Source: Sinohyriopsis cumingii (lineage: Eukaryota; Mollusca; Bivalvia; Unionida; Unionidae). From it: a stretch of 64,000 bases of DNA. Below, piece after piece: positions 47,001 through 59,046 of this stretch. Under the pieces are notes generated by a model, which saw only the letters and a program-made list of their open reading frames with translations, did not search any database and was not told where the DNA came from. Numbering within the stretch: position 1 is the stretch's first letter; the number at the start of each line of letters is the position of its first letter. The position numbers and the translations under genes were made by a program. The stretch is taken from contig CM068842.1 of the NCBI GenBank assembly GCA_028554795.2, positions 23,532,590-23,596,589 of the forward strand, written 5' to 3'.

Positions 47001-48045
47001 CCATCTTCTTCTCCATGCTTCTCCAGTACGCATTCAAGGACTGCAGCGAGGGAGTGTACATCCATACCAGGGCTGACGGCAAGCTGTTCAACATCGCCCG
47101 TCTCCGTGCTAAGACTAAAGTCACAGAGGTACTCATCCGTGAATTGCTCTTTGCCGACGATGCAGCCTTGACATCACACACGGAAGATGGACTTCAGCAG
47201 CTGGTATGCTGCCTCTCCCATGCATGTAAGGAATTTGGACTGACCATCAGTTTGAAGAAAACAAATGTCATGGCACAGGACACAGACTCCCCTGCCTCTG
47301 TCTCCATCGATGGGTACAATTTGGAAGTTGTCGAGAACTTCACATACCTCGGGTCAAACATCTCCAGCTCACTCTCCATTGATTCTGAGGTGGGCGGCAG
47401 GATTGCCAAGGCAGCAGCAGTGATGGCCAGACTTAACCAGAGGGTCTGGAACAACCCCAACCTCACAGAGAAGACCAAACTGCGTGTCTACCAAGCGTGC
47501 GTGCTCAGCTCACTTCTCTACAGCAGCGAAACATGGACCACCTATGCAAGACACGAGAGGAAACTCAACAGCTTCCACCTGAGATGTCTGCGGCGCATTC
47601 TGCACATCCAGTGGCAGGACAAAGTACCCAACACAGAGGTTCTAGAACGCGCCAACATGAACAGCATGTTCTCCATACTCAGCAAGAGGCGCCTTCGCTG
47701 GCTCGGCCATGTCAAGAGAATGGACCCAGGTCGCATTCCCATGGACCTGTTATATGGGGAGTTAGCAGAAGGTGCACGACCAACTGGACGACCACATCTG
47801 CGCTACAAAGATGTTTGCAAGAAGGATATGAAGACAGCAAACATCAATGTCAATGACTGGGAGAGCTGTGCAAACAACCGTTCCAGCTGGCGTCTAGCTG
47901 TCAGGCAGGGAGTTCAAAACGCAGAGGAAAAGAGAAGAATAAAGCAAGCTGAAAAGAGAGCTATAAAGAAGGATAAGCAAAAGCGTACTTTGGAGCTATG
48001 CCATCGTCTCTCGTAGACGGACGGATGCCAAGATCACATCTATCA
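44030..48045 (+). mobile_element. RTE-like LINE, near full length
   Basis: GC-rich relative to its surroundings and about 4 kb. A 5' UTR with taaaccccgacagaaaatcc and aaggcgg (about 44398-44440) precedes a single ORF with an AP endonuclease, reverse transcriptase and Cys-poor C-terminal tail. The 3' UTR is short (48017 to about 48045). Past that point the sequence is - strand DIRS-like coding debris, so the LINE probably landed in a DIRS-like copy. The 5' boundary is uncertain: 43950-44030 could still belong to it. The low number of lesions marks it as one of the younger elements here. Confidence 0.85.
44858..48016 (+). pseudogene. LINE ORF: AP endonuclease + reverse transcriptase
   Basis: About 1,050 codons in one frame but for two single-base indels, both in homopolymers: seven T at 45317-45323 (one extra) and five C at 46192-46196 (one missing). 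The second cancels the first. The endonuclease has RFATWNIRTM (about 44927), CLQETRL, GDFNARVG, RSRHWHQLD and DTDHSLV, the usual Asn, Glu, Asp and His residues. The reverse transcriptase has NNYRGISLL, GFRAGRSTVD, AFIDLTKAFD, SGVKQGCVLAP and FADD (47150-47161, the YxDD equivalent). The C-terminus carries RRLRWLGHV and a Lys/Arg-rich end before TAG (48014-48016). The layout and motifs fit RTE-type elements, often mislabelled craniofacial development protein 2. The exact clade is not resolved. Confidence 0.9.
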
Positions 48046-50300
48046 TGATGCCGGAATGTGTCCGATATCAAGGAGCAGTAGCTTTGATTATAATGGGGGC
48101 CAACTGTTCCTCTTTGAAGAGCCAGAGAAAAAAGTTAGCCAGTTGAGGGACTGAGGCACTCAGAGGGACAATGTTATTGATATGGCACAAGTACTGAAAA
48201 CATGCCACTTTCATATGTCCTTTTGGAATGGACACAGGTAGGACTTTTCCCGGTTGACTTGAAAGCCTAGATGAACCAAAAGTGAGAGTAGATTGTTTCT
48301 ACCTTCGAGTAGAATAGAACTTGCCATATGTTTCTACATGTCCAGGTATGCTGCCATTGTTGTAAATGAAATTGATTGCAACATGGTGACAATGCAATCC
48401 ATAACCTTGGTAAAAACCCAACGGGTGATGTTGAGGTCAAACAGTTGGACTTTGAACTGATAAACCTTGATGTGGTAAGCAAAATGGACAAATTTCAGAA
48501 ATGCTGGCTGGATAGGGACATGAAAATATCAATCAGATCGAGTCTGAAGGCTCACTCGTTCGGTTGGATAGAGATGGATTGATCTCGCCATCTCCATCTT
48601 GAATTGCAATGATGAAATGAATTGGTTGAGGTGACCCGGGTTGATGATGGCCATTCACCTTCCAAATAAGAAACCGTCTTGAATAAATTCCTGGAAGTTT
48701 TGGCTGTTGCACAATCTCCACCACCAATTTTTCTATCAGTAACTGTATTTCTTATTGTAGAAAGGAATCCTTCTCCCAATCTGATGGTACCTCTGTGAAG
48801 AGGGGAGAAGTGGAAAGGGGAGGGTGTTGGATAAATGAAATCCAAAACCCTGCCATAATTACCATGATAACCCAATCATTCTGAAGGAACAGGGAGATCC
48901 AGTAAGCCTGAAATTGCAGGAGTTGGCTGACCACAGGTAGGCTGTCTGCAGGCACTGGGGAGGGTAAGTCAGTGTCTATAGTCAGGAGGATTGAAGGCTG
49001 AGAAACTTGGTTTCCTGCTACCGCTGTATCAATGCCTCCAAGTTTGGTAAGACTGTTGTCTCCTGGCACTGGGTTGGGATCTATATTGTTTTACATCTGA
49101 CTGAAAACATCCCTTATCCTGAGTCTACCTAATGTCCCTCTGCAATGGCGAGGGCAGATTGTTCTGAAATGCCTGTGTGGGTTGAGCAGCAAGTTGGAGG
49201 GGCAGTTCCTGTGATCTGCCTGCCTTAGAACTTCTTAAAATTCTTCATCCCAAAAACACTGCTGATCCAAACTTGGTCGTTCATGAAGCCAGGGTATGAC
49301 AAGGCTTGAGCAATATGGACTGTAGACATGTGTCAACTCATATCAGGTCTGAAGCAGTCAACACATTGGCCATGGCATGGTGAGCTGCCCAGTTAATGAC
49401 TATAGCAGTCCTGGCCATTGCTTCCCAAGTGTACTTATTTCCATATTTCTCTGAGAGTTGGAAAATTGCCAGTGAAGCCAAACCTAACATTGGAGATGTA
49501 GCGATGATATTCCAGACTAGTTTTGATGTTGTATGGAACACACTTGTGACGAATTTATCAAATAGTGGAGCAGACATATCTCCTTAATTTTAGCCAATTG
49601 GGGAAGGAACCAAAAGGATGGCGTCTCTTTCTCCTCGCCGAGATCTACTGATGCTTTGTTTTGTGTAGTGGTTGTGGGTGGCGGGCATTCTAAAGTTACA
49701 AACTCCCAATAAATTTCCTCAACTGTGGCTTTAAAGCTAGATTTAGTTTGTTTCATGGCTGGATCTGAGTATGACTGATTTGAAGGAACTTTGTCACACT
49801 GTGTGTTTAGTCCCGATCCTGGGTCAGCTTGCAGCTCTGAATAAGTCATACCAGGTGGCATCAACGACTCAATTCTGTCCTCAGTGAAAATGTCACTAAT
49901 TCTCCATCATGGAAAAGCAGTGAATATATGAAGTCCAGCACTGGCAGAACAGCCAGTTGGTTTGCTTGGTGCATGGTCAGCCTGGATGCTGGCAGTATAT
50001 CAGACAGTCCAGCTATCACTGGTACTTGTCACTCCAAGGGCCTGGCTGAATGGGCAGATTTCTTACTGAAATCTCTGTCATAGTAAGGGTATGTTGCCAA
50101 TGGTACGACTAAATGGATGGATTTACCACAAAGATCCCCATAAATCCTAGCTGGCTGGACTGTCAAAAAGTCCCCAAGCTGGGATGGCTGGTGATGGTGC
50201 AGCTGTATTAAGAAATCGATCCAATGAATCTGGTACAAATCCCATGTGTCCGGATTTACAGGCCCTAATGCCATGACTTAAGCCCACTGGGCAGCCTAAA
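48046..50300 (-). pseudogene. DIRS-like retrotransposon debris
   Basis: Reading the - strand from high to low: gag-like fragments (50274-50029 with VVPLATYPYYDRDFSK; 49864-49338); then 49069-48540 with WISFIQHPPLSTSPLF, EIQLLIEK..VEIV and PGIYSRRFLIWKVNG, the start of a DIRS/Ty3-like reverse transcriptase; then 48180-48046 with VPLSASVPQLANFFLWLFKE, like the N-terminal SAM-like domain of DIRS tyrosine recombinases. The RT catalytic core and RNase H are missing between 48500 and 48200. Several stops and frame changes interrupt it. The RTE-like LINE begins immediately past 48046, where the recombinase should continue. Confidence 0.65.
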
Positions 50301-51278
50301 ATTGGGGAGGGGGACACTCCCACAATGAGATGAAAAAGGGTGCAGAAGCGAGAGAAAAAAAAGTAATATCTGGCCCAATTTTAATAACTGCATCATCATT
50401 TCCTGGACCAGACAATGCATCTATTCAAAGATGGATGGTTGTACCATCTCAACATCTTCCTCCCCAGCCATTGATATTACTAAGGCTAAGAGCTGCAATT
50501 GACAAACTTTAGGTGGTGGGGAGCATCCCCCACAAGTCTCGTAATGGAGGTTAACTTGGGATGTATACTGAGGACATCAGCATTATCATACCTCAACTTA
50601 TTCCGTCTTTCCTTCCCGTTTGCTGCCTTCTGGACTACTATAGCCCAGACTTCCTCTGTTCATGCATGTTGCATGGCATAGATGATGTACACTTAATACA
50701 TACAAGAATCATGGTGGTCTTCCTTTGCTTTGAACTTTTGGCATTTCAAGCATTTAGTTGATATTTGAAAGGAAACAACACAAGAACAGAAAAATGAAAC
50801 ATAAATTATAAATTCAGCATGTTAATAACTCATTAATATCACTGAAAATAGATGCTTTCAGTGCTGTGCTTTAAACTTGTGCATTCATGCATTTAGTTTG
50901 CATTTCTCATAAAATGAAGAAAAAAAACACAAAGCGTAAATGAGCAAGTCAACATGTTATTAACTCACTAAAACCTTCTCTGTTACTAAAGAATAAGTGA
51001 AAATAGTGTTGCATTAACTCGTAAATGACAGCATGAGGTTCAATGATAGCATCGTATAAGATGGTCTGAAATAGACAAAAGTCCATAAAGATTACAAAGT
51101 ACACAAAATTGGCAGAACTTGTAAAAATAATGTGTACAACCTATAGAAGATTGATTGTCCAACACAATAAATCCAAAATTAAAGTTGGATGGTCCAGTTT
51201 TAACACTAAGATGGCTTGGATTGTCAGAGGTAAAATGTATGATGTTATTAATATAGCAGTGAAGCTAGAAACTTGTGG
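50301..51278. other. possible DIRS 5' remnant, then unassigned
   Basis: 50300-50700 may continue the gag side of the - strand DIRS-like copy, but the frames are too broken to say. In 50745-51010 two diverged segments (gcatttagttg-atatt / gcatttagtttgcatt, each followed by aaaatgaa and gttaataactca) form a roughly 130-bp tandem pair. No gene seen. Confidence 0.4.
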
Positions 51279-51480
51279 CACCTGGCGGTGGCAAGGGGAG
51301 GTAATGGGCAAGAGTTATTGCCCTTTGTCTACATAAGATATTAAGAAAGATGATTATTGTCTTTTATTAAGGCTGGTTTCACAAGGTAGCAGGATAATAT
51401 TCCCAAGTTAACATTATTGAGGAATGTATTTAATGGAGAAAGTTATGTGGTATATACTAATCCATATAAGTGTGTTCTCA
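51279..51480 (+). repeat. dispersed repeat C
   Basis: It contains caaggggaggtaatgggcaa, gagttattgccctttgtcta and aaggtagcaggataatattc. The closest match to the copy at 7745-7985. Confidence 0.65.
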
Positions 51481-52210
51481 CTGTCGCTAGATGATGGTTA
51501 TGACGTGTCACTGTAAGGACCAATTTTGCCAGCCGAAAAGCAGTAAACCCGGTTTTACAACAAATTCTTTCTTGCAGTCATAAACTAACCTTTTTTACAC
51601 TCTTTCCAATGATGCAAAATAATTGTGAAAATACTATGTACTTCCAAAGCTATGTCAATACCAACCGATATTTCATTTGATCTGTTCTGATGCTATTTCC
51701 AAGGAATAAATGAGAGAAAAATAATGCATCATACGTATTTTTGTAGTGTTACGAGTCTATGTTCTTAAAATAAGTAACAGAAAAGAGGGAAGACAACAAG
51801 CTTTGTAAAATTTAACAAATAATTTATTTCCAGTGAGCACAAAGTGAAAAATGAGAAAAAAGAACTTACAGTATTGCAAATTAAATCCAAATTATAATCA
51901 AAGAATTAAAAACAAGTCCTAGTAATAAAAAGTTCTAAGTGAATTCAGTTCAAATCCTGATGAAATTCAAGATGGAAGGCAATGACGTCTACAATCTGTA
52001 ATATCCTAGATGTGTCAACAGTCTCTTGTTGAATCACAGAAAATATTGTTCCAGTTTTAATTTCAGTATAAATTTCAATAAATGTCCAAGAATTATCAGA
52101 GCACTTTAGTATTTCCAGGGAAAACAATCACTTGAATTCAATAATTTGAAGAAAAATAAAATTCAGCCCAAACTGGTCACAACATAATACAACTTAACAT
52201 ACAACATAAT
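51481..52210. other. intergenic, no gene seen
   Basis: AT-rich sequence without a recognisable element apart from the flank of the SINE at 52211. Confidence 0.4.
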
Positions 52211-52524
52211 GTGTGTGTGATTAGGATTTTTAACGTAGCTTTAACAATGTTTTAGTCATATTTCTACGATGTCTGCAGTGTGGCAGTTTATATGATGTCT
52301 AGCATGGGGCATCATGCTGCAGACATGTAGTATGATGTCCCACCCAGTCATTATTTTGACCTCAGGCCGACCAGTCCTAACACTAACCTCTTAATGCTGA
52401 GCATCTAGCGAGGCAGCTGTTAGTATCATTTTTGTAAGTCTTTGGTGTGACTCGGCCGGGGTTCGAACCCACGACCTCCCGCTTCCGAGGCGGACGCTCT
52501 AACCACTAGGCCACCGGAGCGGTT
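52211..52524 (-). mobile_element. tRNA-derived SINE, family 2, best-preserved copy
   Basis: Reversed, the head reads GGTGGCCTAGTGGTTAGAGC (A box) and GGGTTCGAACCCC (B box), a nearly intact tRNA-like half. The body has aacagctgcctcgct, ggtcggcctgaggtc and a ttaaagctacgttaaaaatc end with a (CA)n tail. The 14-bp duplications acatacaacataat (52197-52210; 52525-52538) are identical, so it is recent. The family probably belongs to the molluscan tRNA-SINEs such as the V-SINE/RUDI group, but I cannot verify the name. Confidence 0.95.
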
Positions 52525-52538
52525 ACATACAACATAAT

Positions 52539-53221
52539 ACAACTTAACATGTCAAGTGATTTTTGCCCAACTGACAATCCTTTATCGAAACATCAGTTAT
52601 ATGACTAAGACACAAAACAGATTCCCGGATGAGGGCAAAAGCTCATTCTTCTGGAAAAGATAGAAGTTTGTTACCAATTGGAACATGATAAAATATCACA
52701 TAGTCCAGGTATGATCGTGACTCAACTTAATTATTCTTACTCTGAGAAAGATATATAAAAATAAAATTAAAAGTTGTTTACCAAAACTGTCACATATTTT
52801 GGAACAAGGTCAGCAACTAGTTACAATGTTTCATGAAGCTATTATTAGTTATTTACAGCAATGAAATAAAAAAATTTTAAAAAAAGCCAATCAGGTCAAA
52901 AAGAACTGAACTTGATTCTGGACAAGGTCAAGTCCAGTAAACAATGTTACATTGCAATAATAAAAGAAAATTTAAAACAGACAAACAATTAAATATACAT
53001 AACAGTAGAATGAAAATTTCATGTCCTTGGGATTGAACTTGTGAGCCGGAACTTGGCAAAGTCTTGTTCCTGTGTCAGAAATCTTGTCCTCTTGCAAGAC
53101 TTCCTTATTCAACACCATAGCCAGGATAGATTCTGTTGGGGATGCAGACTGCTTAAATGTGGACTTCATAATACAGTCTTAATTTTGTATTGTAATCTTG
53201 TTTCATAGACTTAACACAGGA
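52539..53221. other. intergenic, no gene seen
   Basis: A - strand 65-codon ORF (52972-53169) has a balanced composition (MKSTFKQSASPTESILAMVL at its start) but lacks splice context or a homologue I recognise. The rest is featureless. Confidence 0.3.
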
Positions 53222-53403
53222 CTGGTTGGTTGATTTATAGCACAGCAACACAAGTAGGTTATTTAGTGCCAAGCATCTGAAGTAAAGTTCCATGCCCGAG
53301 GACACACGATGGTAACCGAGTCAGGCTGGTCCGATGGTAGGATTCAAACCTGCACTCTTTCAGCACAATTCCAGCATGCAAACCTCTAAGCCATCATGGT
53401 TCC
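53222..53403 (-). mobile_element. tRNA-derived SINE, family 3
   Basis: Reversed: ATGGCTTAGAGGTTTGCATG (A box region), GGTTTGAATCC (B box), then cgtgtgtcctcgggcatgga and an actttacttc core. A short body with gttgctgtgctataaatcaa follows. It differs from families 1 and 2 in the core. The target duplication is not clear. Confidence 0.75.
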
Positions 53404-54284
53404 TACTTAAAATGAACAATATTTACCTGTAAATTTATGACATTCTGACGTCTCCCAATATTGTACATAATGAGGTCATCCAACTCACCCACTATATTTA
53501 TCGAGTCATAATTAGACTTATGAAAGAAGCCAAGTAAACAACCAACATGGAATATTCATGTATATTTTTGGTAAGTTTTCAAGAAATGATGCAATTATAA
53601 ATCAGAAGATTATAAAATGTATAAATAGATTAATGTATGCCGTCTGATATCTTGGATGAACACATTATTTTGATACAATGGCCACACGTCAAAACAACTA
53701 AGATATTCCTTAACACATACGACAACCTGTAAATGGTAAAAATTAATAGGACTCATTTATACAAAGATAATTTGAACCATTATTAACTTTTTACATTCAT
53801 GTCTTAAACAAGAAGAAAATTAGTTTTTCATTCAGAAATTAAACAGAAAACGATTCATATTGCATAATTTATTTCTAAATACTTCATACTTCTGTTTAAG
53901 ATTCACAGTTCTACAATTCACTATCTATGCTGCATTTCCACATGTACATTTTAGTTATTTAATACATATAGGTAACACTGACTATTAACATGTATATTTT
54001 ATATGTGTAATATTACGGTACATTAGAAAAGCAACAAGGAATGTGGTTGGGAGTACACTGGATGTGTATACAAAACAATTTACTTGCTAGATTTAAGAAA
54101 ATTAAAATAGCCCCAAGTAGGCCTAATATCACTTACTTGGCAGCTGTCATGTCAGCTCATTAATACATATTGAATACGAAAACTCGAAAACTAGCATTGC
54201 CTTCTGGATATTTTCAGGAACTGTGTTGTAATTAATAAACTTGGAAACTGCTCTTAGCCCCAGCCATGGAGCACATATGCTCGC
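53404..54284. other. intergenic, no gene seen
   Basis: AT-rich; no repeat or coding signal recognised. Confidence 0.4.
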
Positions 54285-54400
54285 TTACTTGGCATTACCA
54301 AAGGAGTCAGTCTGTGCATTCAGCATGGGTCTGTCCTTATCCCCCTGAGGCCTTGCCTCTGGCATCATTATTTGGACACCATCGAGAACATCACCCAAAA

Positions 54401-54617
54401 GAGCTGCAGTGATTTAGTGGTTAAAGCATTGGACACGTGATGAGAAGGTTTCAGGTTTGATTACACCATCTGATAAGCCTTATCAACTACCAACTAGTCA
54501 TGCATGAAAGTTTGGGAATAGGGTGGTTCTTCCACGTTTTTTCCTCCATCAAATATACTGGCCACCATATATATAGCCTGTCATGTCCTGAAATGTGGCA
54601 TTAAACCCCACATACCT
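54401..54617 (+). mobile_element. tRNA-derived SINE, family 1, old copy
   Basis: The head has gatttagtggttaaagcatt and ggtttgattac. The body ends with tactggccaccatatatata, gcctgtcatgtcctga and gcattaaacccca. It is more diverged than the other family 1 copies and lacks the (CAA)n tail. Confidence 0.75.
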
Positions 54618-54639
54618 AAAGTACTCTGTCAAATTCTGC

Positions 54640-55060
54640 TGGGTGTCTTCTTTATGGAGAAAAAAAACTTTGTGGGTTCTTCCAGTTTTAGTACCAGTGA
54701 CTGTATTTGATGGCAGATTGACACCACATAAACAAACAGACCTTCATGCCAGGATGCTTTATATCAAATTTTGTCAAATTCTGTGAAGCAGTTTTTGAGA
54801 AGAACAAATTTTTTATTCCAAGTTTTTAGCAAGTGGCTATATTTGATCAGTATGATCAGAACAAATTTGAAAACTCATTACCAGAATGCTTTCTGACCAC
54901 TTTGGTCAAAATTCTGTTCAGCAGTTTCAAAAGTTTTTAGAATTGGTGTCCATATCTGATCATGGATTAGTATCACCTGAACAAATTTAAAAAAAAATTT
55001 GTAACAATTATTCTTAGTGATCATTTTTAAATAAAAAAAAATTGCAAACAGCAATTGAGA
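54640..55060 (-). repeat. AGCTC-family modules, reverse orientation
   Basis: Three modules with gccaggatgctttatatcaa, ttttgtcaaattctg-gaagcag and tgatcagtatgatcagaaca. They are the reverse of the 40440-41210 modules. Confidence 0.6.
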
Positions 55061-56017
55061 ACACAATGCACAGTGGACAATGAACTATACCATAATCTCA
55101 CTTGGAAGGTGCATTAATGCTAGGGGAGCCACTCCTATTATAAATCTGAACAACATTCATGCCAAATCTGATTTAAACTGGTCCAATGTTTTCCAAAGTG
55201 AAAAACAGAAAATGTGGACAGAAGAATGCACAATGCCATGCGATAAAGTCATATGTCCTTTTTGTCAGAGGAGCTAAAACTGAATACAAATGTCCTCAGT
55301 TAAGTGATAGAAGTAAAAGCTAAACAAAGTACAAATTTATTCATTTGCCAACTGGCTAAATAAATGTACCGGTATTAAATATGAGTAACTGGAATGTCTT
55401 TATGTTCAAAATATTAAAAAGAGAAACCAATGCAAACAAACTCTCAAAGAAAACAGTATGCAATTGATTTAATAACTAAAACTACCTGCATTAATATTCA
55501 AAAGACACGGGGCAAACTGTATTTTTATATATATTTTTCATCACACAAAAACAACAAAAACTATGAAAATAAAAACTCCACTGATGTGAAGGTAATTCAT
55601 ATAGCAAAGAAATAATGGAATAATTTGTACAACCATACAGAAACCGGAGTGGAATCAACAACTGACCAATGCAAAGCTTTTCAGTCTCCACTTGCCATTG
55701 TAAACGTTAATTAGTAATCAAAAATAAATTCTGACAAAAGTGATCCTGACAGTGAAATATTGGTCACTGTGACAGAGTATAAAAGACATAAAACAAGTAA
55801 AAAAGAACATTCATTCCTATGACATTAAAGTAAAGGTACAATAATTAGTTGATAAAAACCAGAGATCAATTAGCTTTATTTTAAATAAAAAAACTCATTG
55901 TTCTTAACATCTTTTTCAGAAGTTATTATCACTGTCCATCCAAAACAGCTAAGATGACAAACAGTCTGAACACTATATGAAGCATAGATCATGCATCAGT
56001 AATTACCCTGATTAGCT

Positions 56018-56108
<91 letters not shown>

Positions 56109-58966
56109 TTTATATGGAATGTTTAACAACTTATTTACTCCTACTACCATCTGTGATAGAAAGGTCCTTCTGTGTAGGCTAGAATGTATATAGCATGAAA
56201 AAACATCTTTGGTTATAGGTTAACCATAAATACCTATGTTAGTAAAGCATAAAATGTACATCACAGTTACTTTCTTTGGTTGTAAAGATGAAGAACCCAA
56301 TTATCAATTTTCATGATTCTAACAACACAAAAAATGACCTTAAAACACAAAATTTCAATTAAGTCACTTAGCATAAAATACGGACCCGAGAGACCTCTTT
56401 TCCAATAAAAAGTACTTTTTTATTTATCAAGATGCATTCCCTCACCAAGTTTCATTTTTCAGGTATAACAGTACATCTATACATATGCAGGTATTTACAT
56501 AGGTGCAGCCATACTGCATTTCAACCATTCTTTCCTCCTAGGTCCAAGGCAACAGTCTGGTCTGGGTTTAATAGCACCTACACCCTGGGTAAGGGGCAAA
56601 CTTTATATATGTACATTAGTTCAGGGTTGAAGTTTTTGTAATGAGATGTGGAAGTCAACTCTAATACTGGGCAAAATACAACAGCTTTCCACTACTTTGC
56701 AGAGGTGAACCTAACTTACCAATTAGATGAGGAATTTAAACCAGTAAAATAGGTCACAACCTTTGCTCTCTTATTCCGATGAGATCAAGGAAACACAAAA
56801 AGTTCCACAACCCAAAAAAAATGTGTAAATCATTGATTATCCAAGTGTCTGTTTTATGATTATATTTTATAAACATGTGCATTCTGTGGTTCAAGATTAG
56901 TGTTTCTCTTTTCAAAATTTTTTAACACTGAGGTTTGTTACAGACCTGGCAACCCTGACGAGTCTGTCCAGTAAAGCAGTTGATTTTTTCCATAAGATTG
57001 ACCAGTTTTCTGTAAGGTGTAACAAAATATCAATAACTGCTATTGCCATTGTAAAGCTGGAAAATGTATTTAAAAGTTTATGTTCAACTGAAATTTTTTT
57101 AAAGTACGGGTAGACTTTATTTACCACTAATACAGTTGCACAAAATCTAGTTCCAAACCCTATGCAGCTCAATGGCTTGTTGCTATCTCGCAACTTGACA
57201 AAATATTTGGAAATTCTTTTCCATTTCACATGACGAAAGCAATCATATCTCCCACCACAAGACATACTCAAATTGGCATGTGATGTCCAATAAACATAAT
57301 TGTGTCCTTTCCAGCTTTTATTCATAAGAATCTGATTACTCCTTTTATTCTTGTGTTGATTATTTACACTTTTCTAGAAACTTATTTTCCCTTTCATCTT
57401 AAGGGGGTGCTCACCAGTTATTATGTACTTTTGAGAGAGCGACGTATGTAAGGTCAAGTTGTCTGCACTTAAAACATGCACAATGGAGAGAATGTTGTCA
57501 TACCTCTATGCTAAATTAATGTAATGCGGATGATATTTCTTTGGATATTGTACTTTTGGAAATTGTTCATGATCTAAGCACACTGCTAACTAAAAAGACT
57601 GCTCCCTTGTGCTAAAAAATCAGCCTGAATTAGTCTAAAGTACACTATCTATAGCAGCTATTAAAATAGGGAAAATGAATTTTGCCAGACTAGACAATAC
57701 CAGCTTCTGAAAGTGCTATGAATAAATTACCAAATATATAAAATGTAAAAAAGTTATGAGTTCTTTTTATACAATTTACCTCTGAAGTTCAGGAAGTGAA
57801 AATGACCAAGCGGAGGTGCACATCTGGAGTAAGGCCAAGCTATATACTCTATAACCCATATTACACCCATCAATCATACACCAAAATAAAGGGAATTAAA
57901 GGTTCTTTGAATTATACCTAAGATATACAAGGTCTTTTTTAAATAGCCAGTATTACCAGTAAGGAAAGGTGGGGAAATTCTTTTTCTTTAAAATTCTAAC
58001 CCTATGCAAAATGCGAAACTGTAGAGCACCACCTAAACATGCATCGCTTTCTGGATGCCATTTTTAAAAATTCTATAATCAACAGTTTAAAGCATCTGGG
58101 GTGCTGTTGTAAAGTTAGTCTGGTTCCCTGACTAATTTGACTAATTCTAAGATGAAACCCAGATCCAAACAAAACACGGATGAACCAATTATCCAGATTT
58201 TTTGGCAACGATCATTTTTCCATAGTTTTTGCTAGGATGCCATAAGTTCGTATTTTGAGGGTAATTATCGTAGACTTACAAAGAAAATCAAAAGAGGTGG
58301 CAGGTCTGTAGTGTTATAGTACTAAATTACTATATTTCCTACGCTAAACCAGAAAGTAAATAAAGATCAATGTCATTAATTAAATTCACTGGCCTAAGTT
58401 GTAAAACATATATGGGTACTGAAAATGACGTAAAATTAACCACTGCACTAACTAAACACCTTTACATATCAAACAAATTATCACAGAAAAAGATCTCTCA
58501 AAAGGCATAAACTTTTAACTCCATGGCTGGATTAAGGTGCATAACATTGGGAGGTGATAAACGAAGAAAGAAAAGAATGTTAATAATGTAGTAAAATCAT
58601 GAATTGAACTGGAATAATTCAATGTAAAAATTCCCTACATCTTGACTCTTCATGAATTTAACACGACTCCTGCAATGCCCATTATAGAAATACATTTATC
58701 AACCACATATACAATTAGGAACACACTTCATATGATCTACTTGAGTGAATGGATAACAGATTATACATCATACTATTTAGTTACTAACAGCCATTTTTCC
58801 ATATTACAGACTAATATTTTCTTGTCCATGCATACTGTGCCTGCCATTATCTAACGTCAGGCATATTGGAATAATGTACAACAGATTTCATACAGTGCCA
58901 TAATTTTGCAATCTGTGTAATTTAGTGCATGACAAATGTTTCTTGGTGGATTTACTGTGCCAGCCT
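55061..58966 (-). other. 3' flank / possible long 3' UTR of TMEM134-like gene
   Basis: AT-rich, with an (AT)n microsatellite at 56027-56103. Contains a 137-codon - strand ORF (56912-57325) that I do not recognise. How far the TMEM134-like transcript extends is unknown. Confidence 0.4.
56027..56103. repeat. (AT)n microsatellite
   Basis: An uninterrupted AT run of about 77 bp. Confidence 0.97.
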
Positions 58967-59046
58967 CTATCTAAAAACAGGAAGATTATAGAGACTGTAA
59001 CCATTAAATCTCTTCACAGCCAGGAAGATGTAGACAAGGTGGTATG
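58967..59046 (-). CDS. TMEM134: TMEM134-like gene, terminal coding exon
   Basis: Read on the - strand after acceptor ccttttacag, the 80-nt exon begins with two bases completing the split codon from the exon at 61376-61429. It encodes YHLVYIFLAVKRFNGYSLYN and LPVFR, then TAG (58967-58969). The G-x-YH...A-K-x-x-x-GY-x-x-x-x-LP-F pattern matches the end of TMEM134 (and less closely TMEM230), DUF872-family two-pass membrane proteins. In TMEM134 this follows the second transmembrane helix and faces the cytosol. The function is unknown. Confidence 0.75.

Noticed and set aside
46733-47478. ORFs of about 94-134 codons on the - strand
   Set aside because: Shadows of the reverse transcriptase coding sequence.
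52440-52524. genuine tRNA gene (reverse strand)
   Set aside because: Only the 5' half and B box are tRNA-like, and it continues into the SINE body shared with other copies and ends in a (CA)n tail.
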